A DNA stretch of 5,502 nt from an uncultured Clostridia bacterium (GCA_945868935.1 CAMBNE010000097.1:1-5502), one strand, 5' to 3'; counted from the stretch's first letter, positions 1 to 5,009 are shown. The notes: generated from the letters alone by a model not told the origin. Translations and numbers: made by a program.

Positions 1-333
1 GAAAGCTCCACGCTTTCGGGCGGTGAACGTCAAAGAGTTAGGCTTGCACAAAATATAAAGAAAAAGGGAAATGTTTATATTTTGGACGAGCCTACAACAG
101 GACTGCATCCTGCGGATATTGAAAAGGTTGTAGGTATCTTAGAGGGGTTTGTCGAACGTGGAAACACGGTTATTGTTATAGAACATAACACCGATGTTAT
201 GAAGCTTGCCGACTATATTATTGACATCGGACCCGACGGCGGAACAAAAGGCGGCGAAGTTGTATTTACGGGAACGCCGAAAGAAATGATTGAAAACGGC
301 TCAACCATAACAGCGAAGTATTTGAGAAAGTAA
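1..333 (+). CDS. UvrA-family ABC ATPase (excinuclease subunit A-like), C-terminal end, 5' truncated by window
   Basis: This is the last 110 residues of a UvrA-type protein, open from base 1 to the TAA at 331-333. The second ABC ATPase domain is complete from its signature: LSGGERQR at residues 5-12 of the fragment, Walker B VYILDEP with Asp29-Glu30, the UvrA-typical TTGLHPAD at 32-39, and the H-loop VIVIEHN with His62. The usual UvrA tail (IIDIGPDGG...GGEVVFTGTP) follows. UvrA proteins are cytoplasmic dimeric ATPases that find DNA damage and load UvrB in nucleotide excision repair. The short spacer between signature and Walker B and the 'LHPADI' wording resemble the UvrA2/DrrC-like paralogues of Bacillota more than canonical UvrA1, so this may be a drug-tolerance or accessory paralogue; the missing N-terminus would decide. 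The family call is secure, the subtype is not. Confidence 0.93.
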   Translation, partial: ESSTLSGGERQRVRLAQNIKKKGNVYILDEPTTGLHPADIEKVVGILEGFVERGNTVIVIEHNTDVMKLADYIIDIGPDGGTKGGEVVFTGTPKEMIENGSTITAKYLRK

Positions 334-372
334 AAGGAGGAACGGCGTGAAAAACTACGCCGAGTAAGAAAA
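333..372 (+). promoter_or_regulatory. Strong Shine-Dalgarno followed by a hairpin and six-codon mini-ORF ahead of the isochorismatase gene
   Basis: AAAGGAGG lies at 333-340, directly on the UvrA-like stop, but the next long gene starts only at 373, 32 nt away. The gap holds a 7-bp stem, CGGCGTG (343-349) against TACGCCG (356-362), with one G-T pair and loop AAAAAC. The same bases encode a tiny ORF, GTG at 347 to TAA at 365-367 (MKNYAE), spaced ideally (6 nt) from the Shine-Dalgarno. Either the folded stem shortens the effective spacing to about 12 nt, or ribosomes translate the mini-ORF and re-initiate 5 nt past its stop. No alternative start codon exists in the gene's own frame between 334 and 373. 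Stem and spacing are seen directly; the mechanism is inference. Confidence 0.5.
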
Positions 373-861
373 ATGAAAAACAAAGCATTGGTCGTGATTG
401 ACCTTCAGAATGACATTACAAAAAATTACAGGGAAATTATTGATACTGTCAATCAAGCGATTGATAGGGCGGTTTCAAACAATATGGAGGTTGTTTATAT
501 TAGGCATAACAATCTGTCAGACGGAACGAGAACATTTAAGATAGGGACTCGCGGTGCCGAGTTTGTTCCGGAGATGAAAATCGTATCACAACACATTTTT
601 ACCAAAACAAAGAGCAATGCGTTAACAAGTGAAGAATTTGCCGATTTTGTCCGTTCAAATAATATAACAGAATTTTTTATTGCTGGAGCAGATGCCACGG
701 CTTGCGTAAAATCCACATGTTACAATATGAGCAAAGCGGGTTATACCGTTCATGTTTTGTCTGACTGTATCACAAGTTACGATAAAAAGAAGCTATCCGA
801 GATGTTTGAATATTATTTAAGCAAGGGTTGTACAGTAAATAAACTCAGCGAAGTAATGTAA
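373..861 (+). CDS. Isochorismatase-family cysteine hydrolase
   Basis: This 162-residue cytoplasmic enzyme belongs to the isochorismatase-like cysteine hydrolases, which use an Asp-Lys-Cys triad to hydrolyse amides such as nicotinamide, carbamoylsarcosine or ureidoacrylate, or vinyl ethers such as isochorismate. The catalytic Asp is Asp10 in ALVVIDLQND. The Lys is probably Lys78 in FTKTKSNAL. The nucleophile is Cys111 in AGADATACVKSTCYNM, in the place of the family's GxxTxxCV block, and is followed by the usual 'AGYTVHVLSDC' strand. The protein is short but has all three motifs. Substrate cannot be read from sequence; the His/Asp metal site typical of nicotinamidases is not evident, so PncA is unlikely. 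The ATG at 373 is the only usable start in frame, and the fold begins at once, so it looks complete. It is 39 nt downstream of the UvrA-like gene and 38 nt upstream of the flavodoxin gene, probably one transcript. Confidence 0.9.
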   Translation: MKNKALVVIDLQNDITKNYREIIDTVNQAIDRAVSNNMEVVYIRHNNLSDGTRTFKIGTRGAEFVPEMKIVSQHIFTKTKSNALTSEEFADFVRSNNITEFFIAGADATACVKSTCYNMSKAGYTVHVLSDCITSYDKKKLSEMFEYYLSKGCTVNKLSEVM

Positions 862-899
862 AAATTACGTGACGGACAAATCGAAATTTGGAGGAGAAA

Positions 900-1424
900 A
901 TGAACGGAATAATTTTATATCAATCAAAATACGGTGCTACAAAGAAATATGCAGATTGGATTTCAGAAGAAACAGGTTTTTCTTTTGTTGAAACAAAAAA
1001 AGCAGTAATTGATGATATAGTAAAGTATGATACAATTATTTTAGGCGGCGGAATATATGCTTCCGGAATCGCCGGTTTATCATTTCTTAAAAAGAATATA
1101 AAACAACTATCAAATAAGAAGATAATTGTATTTTGTTGTGGTGCTTCTCCGTATGAAGAAAGTGCTTTTCAACAGATTAAAAGCTTTAATATGAAAGATG
1201 CGTTAACTAATATTCCTTTATTTTATTGCCGAGGTTCCTGGGATATGGATTTAATGTCATTCAAAGATAGGACTTTGTGCAATATGTTAAGAAAAGCAGT
1301 ATCGAAAAAAAGTCCTAATGACTACGAGGTATGGGAAAAGGCTTTAATAGCTGCCGGAAACGAAAAATGTGATTGGACGGATAAGAAATATATTAAACCT
1401 ATAATAAATTGTCTTGGAGTATAA
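900..1424 (+). CDS. Flavodoxin-domain protein (HemG-like flavodoxin_5 type)
   Basis: This 174-residue protein has a single flavodoxin fold. The FMN-phosphate loop is near the N-terminus in YQSKYGATKKYA (residues 7-18), worded like the HemG/protoporphyrinogen-oxidase type flavodoxins rather than the TGNT of electron-carrier flavodoxins. A second flavin-loop candidate is LGGGIYASGIAG (48-59), and CRGSWDMDLMSFKDR (110-124) matches the 'GxxxxxxLxxxDR' region of that group. It probably binds FMN and does a small redox reaction in the cytoplasm. A role in haem synthesis is not supported, since no hem gene is nearby. An in-frame TTG lies at 888, but GGAGGAG at 890-896 places the ATG at 900 with good spacing, so I use 900. 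The gene is notably AT-rich (a hand count of one 60-base line gave about 27% GC), lower than the UvrA-like and isochorismatase genes before it. Confidence 0.88.
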   Translation: MNGIILYQSKYGATKKYADWISEETGFSFVETKKAVIDDIVKYDTIILGGGIYASGIAGLSFLKKNIKQLSNKKIIVFCCGASPYEESAFQQIKSFNMKDALTNIPLFYCRGSWDMDLMSFKDRTLCNMLRKAVSKKSPNDYEVWEKALIAAGNEKCDWTDKKYIKPIINCLGV

Positions 1425-1559
1425 ATTACGGTTTGTAGCACAGGATAAATCCCAATGTGCATAGCAACGCGGCTGTGTCCGCTTGAGCATGGCTGATTCA
1501 TTTTGAAACTTTGTCATACCAAACGATAGGTTGTAATTGATGAAAAGGAAGGATTTTGT
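1425..1559 (+). other. Non-coding gap with several small hairpins; possible leader RNA of the 67-residue protein
   Basis: No frame stays open here. Three short stems can be drawn: GCACA/TGTGC (1438-1442 with 1456-1460) carrying GGA/TCC above it; GCGG/CCGC (1469-1472 with 1479-1482); and TTCA/TGAA (1497-1500 with 1504-1507). GTTTG (1431-1435) could pair with CAAAC (1520-1524) and enclose all three. The patch around 1438-1492 is visibly richer in G+C than the flanks. A weak promoter-like TTGAAA (1503-1508) with GATAGG (1525-1530) also lies here. I recognise no known riboswitch class. It may be a structured leader, a gene remnant, or nothing. Confidence 0.3.
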
Positions 1560-1763
1560 ATGATTACATTATTTATATTCGGCATAATTGTTTTTTCAGT
1601 GAAGCTTGTCTGTTTCGCATTTAAAGCCGCATGGGGAATCACGAAAGGTGTGCTTTTTGTAATTGGGATTCCTACACTGCTGATTGTGCTGTTTATTGCC
1701 GACTTGGTATATCTTGCTATTCCCCTGTTAATCATTGCGCTGTTGGTAGTGTTTCTTTGGTAA
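1560..1763 (+). CDS. Small hydrophobic membrane protein, 67 residues
   Basis: The product is almost entirely hydrophobic. A first membrane segment covers about residues 2-21. A short basic/aromatic loop follows (FKAAWGITKG, 21-30), then a long apolar stretch over 31-67 that could be one or two further segments, broken by Pro38 and Pro55. There is no signal cleavage site and no catalytic motif. AAGGAAGGA at 1546-1553 fits the ATG at 1560. Small proteins of this wording are, in my recollection, common in Clostridia near phage-shock or LiaF/toastrack genes. That fits the LiaF-like remnants about 1.7 kb downstream, but the link is inference. The gene ends on TGG TAA; skipping one base there would add a 17-residue basic tail (see next entry). 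Function unknown. Confidence 0.65.
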   Translation: MITLFIFGIIVFSVKLVCFAFKAAWGITKGVLFVIGIPTLLIVLFIADLVYLAIPLLIIALLVVFLW

Positions 1764-1815
1764 GGTTAAACCGGAATGGGTTGTTCGGTTTATTGAAAAA
1801 TATGGCAAAAAATGA
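1764..1815 (+). pseudogene. Coding-like tail in another frame after the 67-residue protein
   Basis: Immediately past the TAA at 1761-1763, a different frame reads KVKPEWVVRFIEKYGKK and stops at TGA 1813-1815. The mix of charged and aromatic residues looks like a real protein C-terminus, not random AT-rich sequence, but it has no start of its own (its frame is closed by TAG at 1747). Dropping the T at 1761 would fuse it to the membrane protein, giving a plausible cytoplasmic tail. It could equally be the stump of a deleted neighbour. The AAACCG (1768-1773) / CGGTTT (1786-1791) inverted repeat inside it lacks a T-run and is a poor terminator. Confidence 0.3.
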
Positions 1816-1848
1816 ATTCGTTAAGTATTAAAGAAGCATCAAAATTTC

Positions 1849-1878
1849 TTGTTTAGTTTATAAGATTGTTTTTATTAT
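1849..1878 (+). promoter_or_regulatory. Candidate sigma-A-type promoter for the alpha/beta hydrolase
   Basis: TTGTTT (1849-1854) and TATTAT (1873-1878) are separated by 18 nt in an AT-rich stretch. The -10 matches TATAAT at five of six positions, the -35 at three. Transcription would start about 70 nt before the hydrolase ATG. A perfect TTGACA at 1889-1894 lies further down, but I find no -10 at 16-18 nt from it. The acquired-looking hydrolase probably carries its own promoter, so one is expected here; the exact boxes are a guess. Confidence 0.35.
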
Positions 1879-1952
1879 ACAGAAATACTTGACAAATTCA
1901 GGTTTATCAGGCAGTCCGATATACGGAATCATTTGTGGGAGGAGAATATACG

Positions 1953-2852
1953 ATGCAAACACAAACTATTCAACTGCAGTCTGCGGCAATTACTTATGAA
2001 AAATATGGAGAAGGAGATGTCAATCTTGTCATCGAGATAGGGCTTGGTGCTTCCATGGTGGAGTGGAGAAGGCTCGCTAAAAATTTGGCAGGGAGACATA
2101 CGGTATTGTTGTATCAACGGGCGGGATACGGTGCAAGCAGTACATCCACGCTCGAACGCACACCGGAAAACATTGCTGCGGAATTGCACCTTCTTTTGCA
2201 GCAGGTTGGACATGATCGTACCGTTACTGTTCTGGCTCATTCTCAGGGTGGCCTGTATGCATGGAAGTTTGCGAAGATGTATCCGGAGCTGGTGGATAAG
2301 CTGATCTTGCTGGATCCGCTCTCCCCGGAGGATTACCGCTTCCGTGTGGAACTGACAGAGGAAGAATTCCGGAAAAGCGGAGTAGACAAAACTGCCGGAC
2401 TCAGGCTGAATCTGTGCCTGACCAAACTCCATCTGGGCTGGCTGGTACGAAGAACCATGCGCACCGCACCGCCCTTCTATTACTATAATGGCTTTTCAAA
2501 AGAGGAGATCTCTGAAATTCTCTCCGGGCTCGGGAAACCGCAGACCTATCAAACCGCGCTGGCGGAGTATGCGGCGGCACATGACAGGAAACAGCTTGCG
2601 GGGTTTTTGGATAAAGAACACAAGTTGAGCATCCCGGTGATTCTGGTTACGCACAACTCATGTTTGTCCGAGAAGGAGATCCGGGAGTTCAGTGGAGCGT
2701 CTGAGGAGCAAGCCAGAAAAATTGAGACTTTATGGCAGGAAATCATGGGTACCTATCTGTCCTGCTGCGGAAACGGCGAATGGATCTGTGCGGAACACAG
2801 TAGTCACTATATCCACCTGACCGATACGGAACTTGTTTGTCGATTGGTCTGA
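1953..2852 (+). CDS. Alpha/beta hydrolase
   Basis: This is a 299-residue cytoplasmic alpha/beta-hydrolase-fold enzyme with no signal peptide. The oxyanion/early loop is IGLGASMVEW (29-38). The strand LYQRAGYGAS (53-62) corresponds to the family's 'DRxGxGxS' block. The nucleophile elbow is AHSQGG, with Ser97 and Ala instead of the first Gly of GxSxG. The catalytic His is His285 in SSHYIHLTD. The acid is less clear: the usual post-strand-7 Asp position reads VTHNS (232-236), so Asp121 in LLDPLSPED, at the end of strand 6, is the best candidate. Residues about 125-215 form the cap. Substrate unknown (ester, lactone or similar). GGGAGGAG at 1937-1944 supports the ATG at 1953; an in-frame GTG at 1935 lies within that site and is unlikely. 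The gene has much higher GC than its neighbours, with C/G-rich third positions, suggesting transfer from a higher-GC Bacillota. Confidence 0.92.
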   Translation: MQTQTIQLQSAAITYEKYGEGDVNLVIEIGLGASMVEWRRLAKNLAGRHTVLLYQRAGYGASSTSTLERTPENIAAELHLLLQQVGHDRTVTVLAHSQGGLYAWKFAKMYPELVDKLILLDPLSPEDYRFRVELTEEEFRKSGVDKTAGLRLNLCLTKLHLGWLVRRTMRTAPPFYYYNGFSKEEISEILSGLGKPQTYQTALAEYAAAHDRKQLAGFLDKEHKLSIPVILVTHNSCLSEKEIREFSGASEEQARKIETLWQEIMGTYLSCCGNGEWICAEHSSHYIHLTDTELVCRLV

Positions 2853-2896
2853 TTCGTGTGTTTGCCGCAAAAAAAGAGGTTCGACAAGGAGAAATA

Positions 2897-3469
2897 ATGG
2901 ATAAAAGACCTTATTTAGATAAAAACTTAGATAGCAAAACATTCCGTGAATTCTATTATTTGAAAGAGGAATTAGTTAACTTTTGCAGAAAAAATGGTAT
3001 TCCGGTTTCGGGAGGAAAAATAGAAATAGCAGACAGGATTGCTTATTTTCTTGATACAGGCAAGGTACCGTCTGCTCCAAAAGTAAGAAAAAAAACAACA
3101 AAAATATCTGAAATCAGAGAAGATACAAAAATTGAAGCAGACTTAATTTGTTCGGAAAAACATAGAGCATTTTTTAGAAAACATATCGGAAATTGTTTTT
3201 CATTCAATGTAGCTTTTCAAAAATGGTTAAAAAACAATGCGGGAAAAACTTATAAAGACGCAATTACATCTTATTATCAAATCCTTGAAGAAAGGAAAAA
3301 GGGAAAGACAAAAATTGACAAGCAGTTTGAGTACAATACATATATCCGGGATTTTTTTGCAGACAATCAGGAAAAAACTTTGGAGGAAGCAATTAAGTGC
3401 TGGAAATATAAGAAGCAATTACAAGGGCATAACAGATATGAAAGATCAGACCTTGCAGCAATAGAATAA
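2897..3469 (+). CDS. SAP domain + DUF6434 protein
   Basis: This 190-residue soluble protein has two parts. Residues about 18-54 form a SAP-like helix-turn-helix module (EFYYLKEELVNFC...GIPVSGGKIEIADRI), a fold that in other proteins binds DNA or RNA. A basic linker (PKVRKKTTK) leads to a domain at about 76-181 that I recognise as DUF6434. Its conserved-looking blocks are KHRAFFRKHIG, FSFNVAFQKWLKNNAGKTYKDAI, QFEYNTYIRDFFADN and AIKCWKYKK. Length and both ends match a complete protein. Its role is not established; the SAP module hints at nucleic-acid binding. AAGGAG at 2886-2891 with 5 nt spacing fixes the ATG at 2897, rejecting the in-frame TTG at 2837 inside the hydrolase end. It starts 44 nt after the hydrolase, perhaps co-transcribed, but its AT-rich composition differs from the hydrolase, so the two probably have different histories. 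Confidence 0.88.
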   Translation: MDKRPYLDKNLDSKTFREFYYLKEELVNFCRKNGIPVSGGKIEIADRIAYFLDTGKVPSAPKVRKKTTKISEIREDTKIEADLICSEKHRAFFRKHIGNCFSFNVAFQKWLKNNAGKTYKDAITSYYQILEERKKGKTKIDKQFEYNTYIRDFFADNQEKTLEEAIKCWKYKKQLQGHNRYERSDLAAIE

Positions 3470-3472
3470 CAA

Positions 3473-3491
3473 TTCAAGGTATACCGTTGAA
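3473..3491 (+). other. Short imperfect hairpin at the 3' end of the SAP/DUF6434 gene
   Basis: TTCAAGG (3473-3479) can pair with CC-TTGAA (3484-3485 and 3487-3491) around a TATA loop with one bulged G at 3486. It begins 3 nt after the stop codon. No T-run follows, so it is not a standard terminator. It covers the presumed ribosome binding region and TTG start of the LiaF-like remnant. Confidence 0.3.
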
Positions 3492-3742
3492 GTTCAGGTA
3501 AGAGTATTGGGCTGTTAATCGGTGTATTCCTGTTCCTTGCTTGTCAGAACATTCTTGACTTTGATATTATATGGAAGCTTATAGCGCCTGTGATAATCGC
3601 TGTAATCGGAATTAAAATGATTTTCGGCGGAATTGGCGGAAACAGAGAGTTTATTGAAAGCATTGAAGCAAAGGGAGATGATATTAAAACGGGGTTTGCC
3701 GCTTTTTCGGGGCAGGATATTCGTTTTGACAATAGAGCTTGA
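3487..3742 (+). pseudogene. LiaF-like membrane-anchored toastrack protein, broken N-terminal remnant
   Basis: An open frame from 3491 to TGA 3740-3742 encodes two hydrophobic segments (GLLIGVFLFLACQNIL and WKLIAPVIIAVIGIKMIFGG), then a short cytoplasmic-type linker and KTGFAAFSGQDIRFDN. This matches the start of LiaF/DUF5668-type envelope-stress proteins, whose 'AxFSGxxxxF' opens the C-terminal toastrack sheet; here it ends after one strand. The frame has no start codon. Reading TTG-AAG-TTC-AGG from 3487 and skipping T3499 would give MKFRKSIGLLIGVF, a natural N-terminus, so a one-base insertion near the start is likely. The 3' part has been lost at a junction near 3726-3742 with another toastrack gene. 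LiaF proteins repress or sense cell-wall stress through LiaRS-type systems; no LiaRS genes are visible here. Probably non-functional unless recoded. Confidence 0.7.
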
Positions 3743-3980
3743 CAAAGGTATCGGAGAGGCAAGGCTTGACGGTAAGAAAATGAGCGATGACTCGGTTTAC
3801 GACGCAGGCAAAAACTCTATCGAAATTGACGGCGGCATAGGAGAACTAAGCATCACATTTAAGGCAAAAGATGATGAAAAGGAGCTTAAGCAAAATGAAA
3901 AATTTAACAAAAATTCTTTTATCGGTATGTATTCTTCTTATATCTCTTATTTTAATTATGATAAGCGCAGCATTATTTGA
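3726..3980 (+). pseudogene. C-terminal fragment of a second toastrack (DUF4097-like) protein, joined out of frame
   Basis: From about 3726 the protein-like frame changes to one reading LTIELDKGIGEARLDG, then KKMSDDSVYDAGKNSIEIDGG and IGELSITF. These repeated short beta strands with 'DGGIGE' turns are typical of toastrack/DUF4097 adhesin-like sheets. The N-terminal half of that protein is absent. TTGAC occurs on both sides of the likely join (3726-3730 and 3739-3743), a possible trace of the deletion. The frame runs on into the next gene to TGA at 3978-3980, an unusually long 86-base overlap. Adding one A in the run at 3877-3880 would instead end it at TAA 3887-3889, just before the next ATG, so a one-base loss is likely. 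A TTG at 3726 with AGGA upstream could allow translation of a short piece. An in-frame ATG at 3633 only reads the wrong frame of the LiaF remnant. Confidence 0.6.
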
Positions 3981-4224
3981 GCTTTTACCGATTGATTGGT
4001 CAATTTTGCTTGTGGTACTCAGCAGTATAACCTTTATTATAGCACTTATCGCAGCGATACTGCTTGATTACAACGCAGGTGATTATGAATGCAAGAAATG
4101 CGGACAAAGATTCAAGCCTACACTTTCGGCATATGTTTGGGGAGCACATACACTGACAACAAGATATTTAAAATGTCCGCATTGCGAAAAAAAGAGCTTT
4201 TGCAAACGGAGATTATCGGAATAA
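3895..4224 (+). CDS. Small two-TM membrane protein with C-terminal zinc ribbon
   Basis: This 109-residue protein has two predicted membrane helices (about residues 5-27 and 33-57) and a cytoplasmic-type tail. The tail carries two cysteine pairs, Cys66-Lys-Lys-Cys69 (YECKKCGQRF) and Cys94-Pro-His-Cys97 (LKCPHCEKKS), 24 residues apart: a zinc ribbon. The segment between them (LSAYVWGAHTLTTRYLKCPHC) is worded like a recurring family of small Bacillota membrane proteins that I know only as uncharacterised. AAAAGGAG at 3877-3884 places the start at ATG 3895; an in-frame ATG at 3871 is upstream of that site and less likely. Coming directly after the toastrack remnants, it was probably the last gene of a membrane-stress operon and seems intact. 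Function unknown; a scaffolding or sensing role is only a guess. Confidence 0.82.
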   Translation: MKNLTKILLSVCILLISLILIMISAALFELLPIDWSILLVVLSSITFIIALIAAILLDYNAGDYECKKCGQRFKPTLSAYVWGAHTLTTRYLKCPHCEKKSFCKRRLSE

Positions 4225-4233
4225 AAAATAAAA

Positions 4234-4253
4234 CGAAAAATCGGAATTTTTTG
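4234..4253 (+). other. AT-rich hairpin ahead of the DUF5131 ribosome binding site
   Basis: CGAAAAAT (4234-4241) can pair with ATTTTTTG (4246-4253) around a CGGA loop: one C-G, one G-T and six A-T pairs. It lies between the zinc-ribbon gene and the DUF5131 gene, and its last base is the first base of the GAGGTG Shine-Dalgarno at 4253-4258. It could weakly modulate initiation or transcription. With so little GC in the stem it may be incidental. Confidence 0.3.
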
Positions 4254-4265
4254 AGGTGTTTTATT

Positions 4266-5009
4266 ATGTCTATGTGGAATCCGTGGAGAGGGTGTAGGAA
4301 ATGTAGCGATGGGTGTCTGCATTGCTACATCCATAAAGGCGATGCAAAGCGTGGTATTGTTACGGATAATATTGTAAAAACAAAGGATTTTGAAAAGCCT
4401 ATTGAACGACTTAAAAGCGGAAACTATAAAATGAAAGCAGGAATTGTTTATACTTGTTTCTCTACTGATTTTTTGATTGAAGAAGCTGACGAATGGCGTG
4501 GAGAATGCTGGTCTATGATAAGAGAACGTTCTGATTGCACATTTCTTTTTCTCACAAAGCGAATAGAAAGATTTTTAGAATGTATTCCGGATGATTGGGA
4601 CGACGGATATGAAAATGTGGTTGTTTGCTGCACTATCGAAAATCAGAAAAATGCAGATAAAAAGCTATCTGTGTTTGAAAAGCTGCCAATCAAGCACAAA
4701 TGTATAACCGCGCAGCCGCTACTTGAAAAAATAGATATAGAAAAATATCTTGATGATATAGAATTGGTAGTTGTAGGCGGAGAGTCGGACCAATATGCTC
4801 GTTTGCTTGATTACGATTGGGTTTTAGATATTCGCGAGCAGTGTATCAGAAAAAATGTTGACTTTGAATTTAGACAGTGCGGAACTCATTTCATAAAAGA
4901 CGGTAAACGATATAAGTTACAGACAAAAGACTTATGCAAACAAGCAAGGTCGGCGAATATTGATTATAAAAAACAAAACAAATCGGCATTTATGGGAGGT
5001 AAAACATAA
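4266..5009 (+). CDS. DUF5131 family protein (phage Gp37/Gp68-like), radical-SAM-like cysteine motif
   Basis: This 247-residue protein starts with MWNPWRGCRKCSDGCLHCYI, the hallmark of the Gp37/Gp68 (DUF5131) family known from phages and bacterial accessory DNA. The family's usual cysteines correspond to Cys10, Cys17 and Cys20. An extra Cys13 makes a textbook CX3CX2C (13-17-20), the spacing that binds a 4Fe-4S cluster in radical SAM enzymes. Later family-type blocks are TCFSTDFLIEEADEWR, FLFLTKRIERFLE, VVVCCTIENQ, KCITAQPLLEKID and VVVGGESD...RLLDYDWV, close to a TIM-barrel strand order. FRQCGTHFIKDGK (about residues 199-211) is also typical. The biochemical activity is not established. ATG 4266 is preceded by GAGGTG at 4253-4258; the same frame is open back to 4089, but that part overlaps the zinc-ribbon gene and is not coding. 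It overlaps the GNAT gene by one base. Confidence 0.92.
   Translation: MSMWNPWRGCRKCSDGCLHCYIHKGDAKRGIVTDNIVKTKDFEKPIERLKSGNYKMKAGIVYTCFSTDFLIEEADEWRGECWSMIRERSDCTFLFLTKRIERFLECIPDDWDDGYENVVVCCTIENQKNADKKLSVFEKLPIKHKCITAQPLLEKIDIEKYLDDIELVVVGGESDQYARLLDYDWVLDIREQCIRKNVDFEFRQCGTHFIKDGKRYKLQTKDLCKQARSANIDYKKQNKSAFMGGKT

Noticed and set aside
1768..1791. AAACCG/CGGTTT inverted repeat as a rho-independent terminator
   Set aside because: No T-run follows, the loop is 12 nt, and the bases overlap a coding-like tail.
1889..1894. Perfect TTGACA -35 box before the hydrolase
   Set aside because: No -10-like hexamer at 16-18 nt; the nearest TATACG is 25 nt away.
1929..2432. Long minus-strand ORF opposite the alpha/beta hydrolase
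   Set aside because: The plus strand has clear catalytic motifs; the minus frame is an open shadow in GC-richer DNA with no recognisable domain or ribosome site.
2837..2896. TTG at 2837 as start of the SAP/DUF6434 protein
   Set aside because: It lies inside the hydrolase 3' end, and AAGGAG at 2886-2891 points to ATG 2897.
3633..3725. ATG at 3633 as start of an intact toastrack protein
   Set aside because: This stretch is the wrong frame of the LiaF-like membrane region; only the part from about 3726 is protein-like in that frame.
3515..3762. Minus-strand ORFs opposite the LiaF-like remnant
   Set aside because: Low-complexity Ile/Ser-rich translations typical of antisense to hydrophobic coding; no motif.
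4089..4265. Upstream extension of the DUF5131 frame back to 4089
   Set aside because: It overlaps the zinc-ribbon gene in another frame; the family motif begins at ATG 4266, which has its own ribosome site.
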